From Coprobacillus cateniformis (GTDB taxonomy: Bacteria; Bacillota_I; Bacilli_A; Erysipelotrichales; Coprobacillaceae), in assembly GCF_009767585.1 (NCBI RefSeq), contig NZ_WSNW01000001.1, positions 1,332,090-1,396,089 of the forward strand: a stretch of 64,000 nucleotides of DNA, given 5' to 3'. The translations under genes and the position numbers were made by a program. Below are positions 53,823 to 62,516 of this stretch, piece after piece. The notes under the pieces are model-generated. The model searched no databases and was not told where the DNA came from. It was given only the letters and a program-made list of their open reading frames with translations. Positions within the stretch are counted from its first letter, which is position 1; the number at the start of each line of letters is the position of its first letter.

Positions 53823-54594
53823 CTGTTACCTTTCTAACTTTTTTACCAACATTACCAGCATTATCTTTAACTGTATAAACAATCTGGTAATCTCCTGGCT
53901 CTTCACTATTAACTGTTCCTTCAACAATGATACGAGATGTAATATCTCCTTCAAGATCATCAATAGCTGTAATGCCTTTTAATAAATCAATCTTTTCACC
54001 AACTTTAATTGTTATATCTTTAACACCATTAATTTCAGGTAAAACCTTATTTGCTTCAACAACAATCTTTACTCTTAAAGCTGAAGATTGATTTCCATGT
54101 TCATCTTCAACAACTATCTTTTCAATATATGAACCTTCAACATTATAAGATTTTGACTTCGATTTCTGCTTCGACTTCTCATCATAGAAATAAACTTCTG
54201 TTTGAGAACGATCTTCTATATTTTTAATTAAACTTTCTGCTTTAATGGTCTGTCCTAATTGGATATTCCATTGCACTTTTTTTAATTGTACCTTTGGTTT
54301 TACAGTATCAACAACTAATATCTCAAAAGTTTGCTTTTCTCCAAAGTATTCAATAGTTCCTTGATATTTTCCAACCTCTGTAGATACATGTGATAAATCT
54401 AACTTCACACTTTCCAAAACAGAGGGATTCGCATCAACATAATCAACAACATTTGTAGAAATTTCCTCACCATATTGATACGTAAAACTATTCCTTCTTA
54501 ACTTAATTGGTGAAATTGTCAATGCTAAATAGATCAACAAGACATCTACCAAAATAAAACCAGATAAGATAGAAATTATAATCTTATTTTGCAT
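53800..54594 (-). CDS. Membrane-anchored protein with two Ig-like (DUF5011) domains
   Basis: 264 residues from the ATG at 54594, 8 bases after GGAGGTG. One N-terminal membrane segment (IIISILSGFILVDVLLIYLAL) precedes an extracellular region. The last domain has the DUF5011 pattern: VLPEINGVKDITIKVGEKID, DDLEGDITSRI, PGDYQIVYTVKDNAGN. The signal anchor is uncleaved. It probably sits on the cell surface. It is the first gene of an operon with a rhomboid protease, of which it could be a substrate (inference). Confidence 0.82.
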   Translation of the reverse strand: MQNKIIISILSGFILVDVLLIYLALTISPIKLRRNSFTYQYGEEISTNVVDYVDANPSVLESVKLDLSHVSTEVGKYQGTIEYFGEKQTFEILVVDTVKPKVQLKKVQWNIQLGQTIKAESLIKNIEDRSQTEVYFYDEKSKQKSKSKSYNVEGSYIEKIVVEDEHGNQSSALRVKIVVEANKVLPEINGVKDITIKVGEKIDLLKGITAIDDLEGDITSRIIVEGTVNSEEPGDYQIVYTVKDNAGNVGKKVRKVTVVKDDSD

Positions 54595-54743
54595 TGCGTA
54601 CACCTCCGATAATTATTATATCATACAAATGTGAAATTCCTGTGTCATATTATCACATTTATAATGTTGTTTGTCAAAAAGATATCATAAATAAAGTGCA
54701 ACATAAAACAAATAACCTTTTATATTATTTGTAGTCAAAAAGA

Positions 54744-54769
54744 AAGAACCAGAAGTTTACCTGATTCTT
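54744..54769 (-). terminator. Terminator of the XRE regulator gene
   Basis: Nine-base-pair stem AAGAATCAG/CTGGTTCTT on the transcript strand with one U-G pair, an 8-base loop and then TTCTTTTT. Confidence 0.8.
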
Positions 54770-54772
54770 CAA

Positions 54773-55900
54773 CTAATGTATTATCTCATAAGTAATTGTC
54801 TTTCCTAGTGGTGTCTTAAACGAATATATAATTTTATATTCTGCATTTATATCATATGTCTCTTCAACATGAATCAATTCTGTTATCGTTTTTGACGTCA
54901 CTTTCTCAGTATGAATCAACTGATTATTCTTATAAACTTCAACTTTCTGATCTTGACGCAGTTGATCTATTATCTCGAATTCCTCCATGGCAGAAGTTTC
55001 CTGATAGATATGCATGCATGTTTCAAATTGTATATCATCTCCTAAATATCCTATCCCATCTTCTGAATTTATATAACATAAATCAATGAAAAAACTTTTA
55101 TTATCCTGATTAGAAAACTGAGGATTTATTTTTAAGCCATATAGATATTCTTCAATAGGAAATGCAATATCTGTAACGTTTATTGTTTGTTCACCAATGA
55201 TAAACGTTATACTTTTTATATCTCTTGCTGCTATTTCTTTATTAAACATAAACTGAGGATCAGAAGAATCACTAGATATATTTTCAAAAATTTCTAATGT
55301 CTCTGTCGTATTATTATCATAATGAATAATCATTCGTTTATCTGATTCTTCATATCTTGTACCAATAAGTGATAAAAATCCTTCAAAACGAATCTTTTGT
55401 TGTTGATAACTTGTAATTCCTACATTGATGTTTAATCCACGTATGACTTGACTCTTTGAGATCTGATATGTCATATTATTCACTTTCTCAACTTCAGGTA
55501 ATGATGATGTTTCATAAGTGATATTTCCTAATGATGTCAATAAAGGACATATGACAAAAACCATTAATAAGATAAGAACAATTGAAGTCACAATAACTAA
55601 CAATCTATGATTCTTACGATGCGTTCTAAGGATTTCCTCTTGTTGATGTATGATTATATCTTCGCTTCCATTTTCTATAATATTTTGATTATCAATATTC
55701 ACTTCATTTTCTCTAACCAATTCATCAACAGTTATTTCAAAGATATTAGCAAGAATCAGTAATGTTTTTACATCCGGTTCATTATTATCTGATTCCCATC
55801 TTGATATAGCCTGTCTAGAAACCATTAATTTTTCAGCTAATTCCTCTTGAGTTAATTGTTTTCTTTTACGATAATATTGAATTCTTTTTCCTAATGTCAT
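54773..55900 (-). CDS. XRE family regulator with membrane helix and extracellular domain
   Basis: 375 residues. N-terminal HTH_3 (YYRKRKQLTQEELAEKLMVS then RQAISRWESDNNEPDVKTL), a linker, one membrane helix (about 97-120), and a C-terminal beta-rich domain of about 250 residues outside the cell. It would therefore be a membrane-bound DNA-binding protein, able to couple an outside signal to transcription. GGGGAGA precedes the ATG. Two palindromes upstream may be its own operators. Confidence 0.88.
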   Translation of the reverse strand: MTLGKRIQYYRKRKQLTQEELAEKLMVSRQAISRWESDNNEPDVKTLLILANIFEITVDELVRENEVNIDNQNIIENGSEDIIIHQQEEILRTHRKNHRLLVIVTSIVLILLMVFVICPLLTSLGNITYETSSLPEVEKVNNMTYQISKSQVIRGLNINVGITSYQQQKIRFEGFLSLIGTRYEESDKRMIIHYDNNTTETLEIFENISSDSSDPQFMFNKEIAARDIKSITFIIGEQTINVTDIAFPIEEYLYGLKINPQFSNQDNKSFFIDLCYINSEDGIGYLGDDIQFETCMHIYQETSAMEEFEIIDQLRQDQKVEVYKNNQLIHTEKVTSKTITELIHVEETYDINAEYKIIYSFKTPLGKTITYEIIH

Positions 55901-55955
55901 ACTTTTCTCCCCTCTCTCTTTTAATATAAGATATTCCCCATCTTCTCACTACCAT

Positions 55956-56003
55956 CAATTCGTAGAATTGATGATACGTATCGTTGCTTATCATAATTAT
56001 ACA
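55956..56003 (-). promoter_or_regulatory. Promoter and palindromes of the XRE membrane regulator
   Basis: Perfect inverted repeat ATCAATTC-GTA-GAATTGAT (55956-55974), then the palindrome GATACGTATC (55975-55984). Both lie just downstream of a minus-strand TATAAT (complement 55998-56003). A protein bound there would block transcription, so autorepression is plausible. Confidence 0.55.
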
Positions 56004-56131
56004 GTAAAAATAAAAAATATTAAAAATAATTCAATTTATTTGTCACATAACACATAAAAGACTGTCTAATAAAAGAGAAGAAAAATAGAATAGAGACATA
56101 ATTAATACAGTCATAAAAGGAGGGATATATT

Positions 56132-56491
56132 ATGGCAAGAATTCCAAAGGTTAAAGAACTCATCAATACAAGACTAGCTAGTACATATGGTGGTTGGATA
56201 TACTGTGATTATTGTGGTCAAAATATTGGTTATTTATGTTATGTGACTTATGACCATTTTACCTTTGATTATAAGTGTAAATGTGGTCATCATGGACATA
56301 TGCATATTGCTTTTCAAGATAGTAACTATATAAAAACTTCTCAAGATAAATTCATTATTATTAAAAATAGATTATGTTGCCCACACGATCATTCACCATT
56401 ACTTACTATTTTTTCAGAAAAGTTAGAAGATTATAAATTTGAGATTGTGTGTGTAGAATGTAAAAGAAAATATCAGGAGGAAAAAGTGTAA
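56132..56491 (+). CDS. Small zinc-ribbon-like protein
   Basis: 119 residues, not recognised as a named family. Two pairs of metal-binding motifs are evident: CDYCG and CKCGHHGHMH in the first half, CCPHDH and CVECK near the end, so one or two zinc ribbons are likely. No membrane segment. AAGGAGG lies before the ATG. It overlaps the next gene by one base (TAATG), so the two proteins probably work together. The pair sits at the edge of a decayed accessory region. Confidence 0.75.
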   Translation: MARIPKVKELINTRLASTYGGWIYCDYCGQNIGYLCYVTYDHFTFDYKCKCGHHGHMHIAFQDSNYIKTSQDKFIIIKNRLCCPHDHSPLLTIFSEKLEDYKFEIVCVECKRKYQEEKV

Positions 56492-56808
56492 TGATGGAAA
56501 TTTTATTAACTTGTATAATCGGAATTGTTGTAGGAGCAATTGATGTTTTACCTATGATCAAAATGAGATTAGATAAATATTCAATTATATCTGCTTATGT
56601 TTTTTATTTCATACTTCCATTTGTAATATTTAATATTGATTTATATGGAATAACTTGGTGGTTAAAAGGTAGTATTGTAGGTTTCGCATTAGCCTTACCA
56701 ACTATTATTATAGTAGCAAAAGAGGATAAGAAATCAACACCTCCAATGATCATAATGTCAATTGTTTTAGGCACACTCATTGGGATGATTCAATATTTTC
56801 TTCTTTAA
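56491..56808 (+). CDS. Small integral membrane protein
   Basis: 105 residues with four hydrophobic segments. Not recognised. It is translationally coupled to the zinc-ribbon gene upstream. An ATG at 56494 is an equally possible start, close to AGGAGG. Confidence 0.75.
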   Translation: MMEILLTCIIGIVVGAIDVLPMIKMRLDKYSIISAYVFYFILPFVIFNIDLYGITWWLKGSIVGFALALPTIIIVAKEDKKSTPPMIIMSIVLGTLIGMIQYFLL

Positions 56809-56809
56809 G

Positions 56810-56830
56810 AATAGTCATGTTATGACTATT
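56810..56830 (+). terminator. Terminator of the zinc-ribbon/membrane pair
   Basis: Nine-base-pair stem AATAGTCAT/ATGACTATT with a 3-base loop, followed by TTTTT. Confidence 0.85.
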
Positions 56831-56854
56831 TTTTAGGTCAAAAGATTTCTTTGT

Positions 56855-57462
56855 CTCTATCATCAATCCATTAGAAATGATGCCAAGGCATTCGTAACCC
56901 TAAAACAGATCATATTGATTCATTAATTATAGCTCAATATAGTATTGATTTATGGTATCGTACAAAGCAGCAGATTGACAGAACTCAAGAGCGTCAGGAA
57001 CTCCTTCTATTAGGAAAACAATACGAGCAGTATTTGAAATCCTACGTCGCTCGTTGTCAGTTATTGAATCAATTAATTGATCAAACAATGCCTGATGCAT
57101 ATGGTCTATTAGATGATTTTAATCGCTATAATGGCAAAGATAAGCTTGTGACTTTATTTTTGACAATTGGCATTGTGATAATATTACAAAGAGTTCAAAG
57201 AAAGTATTCATTAAGAAGTATCTTAACTGGTTAAAGAAAAAAGGATACCGCCAAAATGAAAATGAAGCCCGCCAGCTCTATTACATAAAACAAGCTCCAA
57301 AGGTTTTTGACTGGTGACACTGTATGTCAATTCTTTTTAAAGAAACGTGCAGAGGGAAAGCCGTATAGAGTATCCATGATAGCTGCCTATAATAAATTTC
57401 TAAGGATATATCATTCACGTGTATCAAAAGTATTAAGTGAATCGGAAAAAGGCGATACATAA
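56855..57462 (+). pseudogene. IS110-family transposase relic
   Basis: Pieces of an IS110 transposase are readable in different frames: NPKTDHIDSLIIAQYSIDLW (the KxDxxDAxxIAxY region, with D lost or altered), RQELLLLGKQYEQYLKSYVA, LLNQLIDQTMPDAYGLLDD, and the C-terminal end RAEGKPYRVSMIAAYNKFLR followed by IYHSRVSKVL. The N-terminal catalytic part and the middle of the C-terminal domain are missing and there are several frameshifts and stops. It belongs to a different subgroup from the intact IS110 at 7.1-8.65 kb. The ORF 57034-57234 is a fragment of it. Confidence 0.7.
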
Positions 57463-57569
57463 AACATATAATACTCATATTTTAAAAACCATATTTTTAT
57501 GGTCTTTTCATTATGCTTTAGAAAACTGATTGATTATTTCAAAAACATACTTGATTTTTATTAGCAGGT

Positions 57570-58031
57570 TTATCGTAGTGACATTATATAAATTTGGCAA
57601 GGATTCCATTCGCCCCATAGAGTAGGAAAGACTTCAAATTCCTTAAATCCTAAACCGAGATAGAAACGATTGGTGTTATCATATTCTTCGTAATGTCCCA
57701 TTTGAACAGTCTTTACCTGAAGAAACGAATATCCATTTTCTGATGCAAACCTCTTAGCCTTCAAAAATAGCTCTTTCCCAATTCCTTGGCGATGATACTC
57801 CTTTAACACGCCCATCACACTCAGTTCCAGTGTATCCTTACTCGTTTCTTTCAAGCATAAGAAACCTGTTGCTTGATTTTCATCAAGTGCAACAAAGAAA
57901 AGTTGGTCTGTACTATCTTTAATGTAATTCTCCCTTGCTTCTTCTATACCGAACCACTCAGGCAGTGCTTCTAATAGTTGTCTTGCAATTTTCTGCTTAT
58001 CCTCATAATCCTCAATTAGCTTAATTTTCAT
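57570..58031 (-). CDS. GNAT family N-acetyltransferase
   Basis: 153 residues from the ATG at 58031, 8 bases after AAAGGA. Single GNAT domain with the acetyl-CoA loop VLKEYHRQGIGKELF (QGIGK) and NRFYLGLGFKEFEVFP. It resembles acetyltransferases found on mobile DNA in Firmicutes, and it lies between an IS110 relic and a broken gene, so recent acquisition is plausible. Substrate unknown; an antibiotic role is not supported by the sequence alone. Confidence 0.85.
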   Translation of the reverse strand: MKIKLIEDYEDKQKIARQLLEALPEWFGIEEARENYIKDSTDQLFFVALDENQATGFLCLKETSKDTLELSVMGVLKEYHRQGIGKELFLKAKRFASENGYSFLQVKTVQMGHYEEYDNTNRFYLGLGFKEFEVFPTLWGEWNPCQIYIMSLR

Positions 58032-58105
58032 CTTCATGTTCCTTTTCATAAATTCTCATTAAACAGCTTCTGTTAAATACTATATTTTTTAGATAGTTTA
58101 GCTTA

Positions 58106-58563
58106 TCATTTAAAATATCTATTATATTGTCTAAATAATAAATTATGTTTTTTATTGCATGGTTCATTAAACCAATTATTACACTTATTATCAATACTCA
58201 TACTTAATAAGCCCTTATTAACCATCAATTCATATTTTCCTTCTACAAAAGCATATTCTTCTACAACCCACTTTGCATTATCATTATTTCTAACTACGAC
58301 TTCTCCAAAATAAACAGACATCAAATTCTCAAATTCTTTTCGATCCAAACCAATAGTATCAAATAAATTATTTTCAAATAAATCAAAATACCACTTTTCT
58401 AATTGCTTTAAACTATCAAAAGTATAATCTGGTAAAAAAGAAAAATTATCTTTACATAATACTTCTAATTTATTAAATAATATTTTTCTGCCTCATCTAA
58501 ATTACTAAAATTTTTTTACTTTTCTCCATATTGAAGAGCAACATTTAAACTATACTTTGACAT
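58106..58563 (-). pseudogene. Broken gene for an unknown ~150-residue protein
   Basis: From an ATG at 58563 the frame reads MSKYSLNVALQYGEK and then meets a stop; a second frame continues to about residue 30, and a third, after a frameshift, runs unbroken from about 58480 to the stop at 58106 (LEVLCKDNFSFLPDYTF..., ...GLDRKEFENLMSVYFGEVV). Together they rebuild one coherent protein, so this is a decayed gene with a nonsense codon and an indel near its start. It is not recognised as a named family. Confidence 0.65.
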
Positions 58564-58962
58564 CCAATCATACTCCTACAAATACCAATTTATCTACACC
58601 AACATTATATCACGCTCTTTTAAGCGCTGTCATTTCTTTTTTGCTTTTGAAAAGTTACTTATCAGCCTATGATTTTTAAAGGGTGTTATTCAGCATTGCT
58701 TACGTAACAAGCCCTTGACAAACGATAGACTAATAAGTTATAGAACAATCAAGCAGAAATGAAATAATCTGCTGTTTCACTGCATAGAAAAAGACACTCT
58801 GTTTGAAATGTCGTTCTTTCATAACTCTGTATTTCTTTGCATAAGTCGTTATATAAGGCTCTTTCATTTGTTGTAAATCGCCTAATATTTTTTCTTTTAA
58901 ATCCCTCTAAATGATGTATTTATGCGGATAATTTGCATTTTTGTACCGTTTTTATTTAAAAA
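58564..58962. other. Degenerate accessory DNA before gltX
   Basis: About 400 bases without a convincing gene. Minus-strand stretches such as TTNERALYNDLCKEIQ and MKEPYITTYAKKYRVMKE look like coding fragments in two frames but have no start or ribosome site. An imperfect inverted repeat (AAAGGGTGTTA with TAACAAGCCCTT) lies near 58678-58716. Likely remains of a mobile element. Confidence 0.4.
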
Positions 58963-58985
58963 AGAAGGATATGAATTATCCTTCT
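58963..58985 (-). terminator. Terminator of gltX
   Basis: Eight-base-pair stem AGAAGGAT/ATCCTTCT with a 7-base loop and TTTTTT on the transcript strand. It includes the gltX stop codon. Confidence 0.85.
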
Positions 58986-60412
58986 AATCTTCCTAATACT
59001 TTTTCTTTTCCAAGTAACATAATTGAACTTGCCAAATCAGGACCATGCATAATTCCAGTTGTTGCAATACGAATTGGCATATATAACATTTTTCCTTTTG
59101 CTCCAGCTTCTTTTTGAGTTGCTTTAATAGCAGCTTGGATATTTTCTTTTGTAAACTCTTCTAATTCTTCTAATTTTGTCTTAAAAACTTTTAATGTGTT
59201 TGGAATTGACTCACCTTTCATAAACTCTCTTGATTCATCATCTAAATGTAATTCATCTTCAAAAAATAAGGAAACAAGCTCAACAATCTCTTTACCATAA
59301 GATAATTGATCATGATAGACAGCAATTAAATCTCTTATCCATTGTTCATCATGTTGAGATAGATCATATACTTCTTGTAAGAATGGTAAACACAAATCAA
59401 TAACTTCATCTAAAGATCTTTCTTTAATATATCTATTATTAACCCATTTCAATTTATCTTTATCAAACATAGATGGTGATTTAGATAAACGTTTTTCACT
59501 AAATTCTTTAATTAAACCATCATGATCAAAGATTTCTTGTTCACCTTCTGGTGACCAACCTAACAACGCCATAAAATTGAACATTGCATCTGGTAAATAT
59601 CCTTCTTCTTTATATTGAGAAACAAATTGCATAATTGATTCATCACGTTTAGATAGTTTTTTTCTATCTTCATTAACAATGAGAGTCATATGACCATAAG
59701 TTGGTGCTTCCCAGCCTAACATTTCATAAATCATTAATTGCTTCGGTGTGTTACTTAAATGTTCTTCACCTCTAAATACATGTGTTATATCCATAGAATG
59801 ATCATCAATAACAACTGCATAATTATATGTTGGAATTCCATTGGCTTTAACCAATACCCAATCACCAATATCTTCTGATTCAAAAGAAACATGTCCTCTA
59901 ATCATATCTTCAAATTCATAAGTTTTTCCAGCAGGAACTTTGACTCTAATTGTATAAGGCATTCCTGCATCTTCTTTTGCTTTCACTTCTTCAGCTGTTA
60001 AATCACAGCATTTTCTATTGTATTTAGGAGCAACACCAGCAGCAACCTGTTTTTCATGTTCTGCATCTAATTCTTCTGATGTACAAAAGCATTTATATGC
60101 ATATCCTTTTTCTAATAAAATATCAGTATATTTTTTATAAATATCTAATCTTTCCATTTGTCTATATGGTGCATATTTTTCTACTGGTTTCAATGGTGAC
60201 TCATCAGGAATAATTCCTAACCATTCCAAATTTTCTAATTGACTTGCTTCGCCACCTTCAATATTTCTTTCAATATCAGTATCCTCTAATCTGAAAATAA
60301 AATCTCCACCATGATGTTTAGCAAATAAATAGTTAAACAATGCTGTTCTGGCACCACCAATATGTAAATGTCCTGTTGGACTTGGTGCATATCTTACTCT
60401 TACTTTATCCAT
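58976..60412 (-). CDS. gltX: Glutamyl-tRNA synthetase
   Basis: 478 residues. Class I HIGH motif PSPTGHLHIGGAR (residues 10-22), KMSKS-type KLSKRDES near residue 247, and a zinc-site-like CFCTSEELDAE. It charges tRNA-Glu, and in bacteria lacking GlnRS also tRNA-Gln. It begins 3 bases after ispF in one operon. AAAGGA precedes the ATG. Highly conserved and useful for placing the organism. Confidence 0.97.
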   Translation of the reverse strand: MDKVRVRYAPSPTGHLHIGGARTALFNYLFAKHHGGDFIFRLEDTDIERNIEGGEASQLENLEWLGIIPDESPLKPVEKYAPYRQMERLDIYKKYTDILLEKGYAYKCFCTSEELDAEHEKQVAAGVAPKYNRKCCDLTAEEVKAKEDAGMPYTIRVKVPAGKTYEFEDMIRGHVSFESEDIGDWVLVKANGIPTYNYAVVIDDHSMDITHVFRGEEHLSNTPKQLMIYEMLGWEAPTYGHMTLIVNEDRKKLSKRDESIMQFVSQYKEEGYLPDAMFNFMALLGWSPEGEQEIFDHDGLIKEFSEKRLSKSPSMFDKDKLKWVNNRYIKERSLDEVIDLCLPFLQEVYDLSQHDEQWIRDLIAVYHDQLSYGKEIVELVSLFFEDELHLDDESREFMKGESIPNTLKVFKTKLEELEEFTKENIQAAIKATQKEAGAKGKMLYMPIRIATTGIMHGPDLASSIMLLGKEKVLGRLEG

Positions 60413-60415
60413 AAT

Positions 60416-60895
60416 TTATCCTTTCTTATTTAATAACACAACACTCTGAGAAACAATACCTTCTTTTCTTCCCACAAAACCTAATTTCTCACCACGTGTT
60501 GCTTTTATATTCACTTGTGTGATATCACAATGTAAAACACGAGCAACATTCTCTCGCATAGTTATAATGTATGGAGCCATTTTTGGTTCCTCACACATGA
60601 TTATACTATCAATATTCCCAATCTCATATCCCTCTTGTTCCATGAATTCATATGTATGTTGTAAAAGAACCATTGAAGAAATACCTTTATACTTAGGATC
60701 TGTATCAGGAAAATGTTTTCCAATATCACCTAAACCCATTGCTCCAATGATACTTTCAATAATAGCATGCAACAAAACATCTGCATCACTATGCCCTTTT
60801 AATCCTAATTCAAATGGAATCTCAACACCACCAAGAATTAACTTACGTCCTTCAACTAATTGGTGAATATCTATAGATTGCCCAATTCTCATCAT
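60416..60895 (-). CDS. ispF: 2-C-methyl-D-erythritol 2,4-cyclodiphosphate synthase
   Basis: 159 residues from the ATG at 60895, 8 bases after GGAAGG; a GTG 9 bases upstream is in the ribosome site. IspF motifs: SIDIHQL (D, H zinc ligands), GHSDADVLLHAI, and the C-terminal NIKATRGEKLGFVG. It closes the MEP isoprenoid pathway cyclodiphosphate, so this organism uses that route. Operon with gltX. Confidence 0.95.
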   Translation of the reverse strand: MMRIGQSIDIHQLVEGRKLILGGVEIPFELGLKGHSDADVLLHAIIESIIGAMGLGDIGKHFPDTDPKYKGISSMVLLQHTYEFMEQEGYEIGNIDSIIMCEEPKMAPYIITMRENVARVLHCDITQVNIKATRGEKLGFVGRKEGIVSQSVVLLNKKG

Positions 60896-61089
60896 GTTTA
60901 TCACCTTCCTGACCTATTCTAGCACAAATTCTTTGAATATACAAAAGCAAACTTATCTTCCTATTACTATTTATGGAAATTGACTCATTTTTCTACTTCT
61001 ATCCTCAACTAGGATAAAATTAACGCTTTTTTGATTCTATTATATATGATCATATTTTCTTATTTTAACTTAATAACATATTTATCATA

Positions 61090-61716
61090 TTACTGAGTTT
61101 TATTATGAAGCTGTTGATAAATCTTTTGCATTTTATCATCTGTTTTAGCCATTTGTTCCGCACATTCTTTAAGTTGTCTACTCATGTCTTCACACACAGT
61201 ATAATGGTTTTTATAATATAATTCATGTTCTAGACTGGCCCAGCAATCCATAGCTATTGTACGTAACTGAATTTCGACTGGGACACTAATGATTCCATCT
61301 TTTGTATAAATCGGAACTTTCACAACAAGATGTAACGAACGATATCCACTTTCTTTAGGATAATCTATATAATTGGATTTTTTAATCAAGCGAATGTCCT
61401 CATGTAATAAAAGTAATTGTGATATATACTGAATATCATTAATATAATGACAAACGACTCTAATGCCTGCAATATCATTAAGACATTTCATCCCATTATT
61501 TGTTTTCGGATATCCTTTGCGTTCTAATTTATCTATTATACTCTCAGGAGATTTTATTCTTGATTGAATCATATGAATAGGACTATATGTATTTTCACAT
61601 TTCAATTCATCATCAATACTTTCCAGTTTTGCTTTTATAATATGCGTTGCTGTACGATACGGATACATCATTTGTCTTAATTGTTTATAATCCTTAAATG
61701 CTTGCTCTAGTTTCAT
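61090..61716 (-). CDS. Small alarmone synthetase, RelA/SpoT nucleotidyltransferase
   Basis: 208 residues from the ATG at 61716, 7 bases after GAAGGTG. One RelA/SpoT synthetase domain with the substrate motif SGYRSLHLVV, the EIQLRT block, and DIAGIRVVC before it. No HD hydrolase, TGS or ACT domain, so it is a RelQ/RelP-like monofunctional (p)ppGpp synthetase. It makes alarmone in response to envelope or nutrient stress. Monocistronic, divergent from the HEAT-like gene. Confidence 0.92.
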   Translation of the reverse strand: MKLEQAFKDYKQLRQMMYPYRTATHIIKAKLESIDDELKCENTYSPIHMIQSRIKSPESIIDKLERKGYPKTNNGMKCLNDIAGIRVVCHYINDIQYISQLLLLHEDIRLIKKSNYIDYPKESGYRSLHLVVKVPIYTKDGIISVPVEIQLRTIAMDCWASLEHELYYKNHYTVCEDMSRQLKECAEQMAKTDDKMQKIYQQLHNKTQ

Positions 61717-61814
61717 TTTTTTCACCTTCACTATCATTTTACTAACTAATTATCTTGTGATTATCTACAATATATGGGAAAATGAGTGATATCATTAAAC
61801 AAAGGAGAATGGAT

Positions 61815-62516
61815 ATGAAAAGCTCTCAATCTGATTATAAAAAGCGAGGAATGTTAGATATGAATCTGTGCAATCAACTGCAGGAAGCCTCTTATAAAGA
61901 GCTTATAGATACACTACAATCATCTCATGCTGATTGGCGTACAGCCTGTATACATCTTCTTTCTAAAAAATATAACACTCATCCACAATTCACTGATGTT
62001 TTACTCCAACAGCTTGTTAAAGAAAAAGCACTTTATACAAAAATTGAAATACAAACCCAATTATCTCAATATGGGCAGATATCTAAAATGTGTCAATATT
62101 TAGGGTGTATTGGAGACAATCAATATCGAGCTATCCCATTAAGAGGATCAAAGAAAAAAAGTTATCCTTTGCCAAGAGATCTCATTGCAAGAAGCTTAGC
62201 ACATATGGAGGTGCAACGATTCCAAGATTTTTTTGTAGAATTACCTCAACTTTCTTATTCGCAATTATTAGAAGCTATAGATGCTTTTGGCTTTCTTTGT
62301 TTTTATCATCAATCTTTAGTCAATAAAGAGACTTATGAATATATCAAAACATGTATATTAAATTATTGGGATGACGATCTTATGCTTTGGAAACTCATGA
62401 CTTGTTTGAGTGCGTTTCCAATGGCTATTGATTTATTACAAGAATTACAAACACAACAAAAACACCCTACTATCCTTATGGAAGTAGAGCGTTCCTTAAA
62501 ACTATTGATCAATTAA
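61815..62516 (+). CDS. HEAT-repeat-like protein of unknown function
   Basis: 233 residues from the ATG at 61815, 8 bases after AAAGGAG. Mostly helical, with no membrane segment; a basic block RGSKKKSYPLPRDLIARSL near residue 115 and helical pairs suggest HEAT-like repeats. It is recognised only as a member of a conserved hypothetical family in related bacteria. It is divergent from the alarmone synthetase and overlaps the convergent MerR gene by 15 bases. Confidence 0.75.
   Translation: MKSSQSDYKKRGMLDMNLCNQLQEASYKELIDTLQSSHADWRTACIHLLSKKYNTHPQFTDVLLQQLVKEKALYTKIEIQTQLSQYGQISKMCQYLGCIGDNQYRAIPLRGSKKKSYPLPRDLIARSLAHMEVQRFQDFFVELPQLSYSQLLEAIDAFGFLCFYHQSLVNKETYEYIKTCILNYWDDDLMLWKLMTCLSAFPMAIDLLQELQTQQKHPTILMEVERSLKLLIN

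Noticed and set aside
57034..57234. A 66-codon ORF inside the IS110 relic
   Set aside because: It is a piece of the broken transposase, not a separate gene.
58620..58950. Two overlapping minus-strand frames before gltX
   Set aside because: Both read like plausible protein for 40-50 residues but neither has a start codon with a ribosome site.
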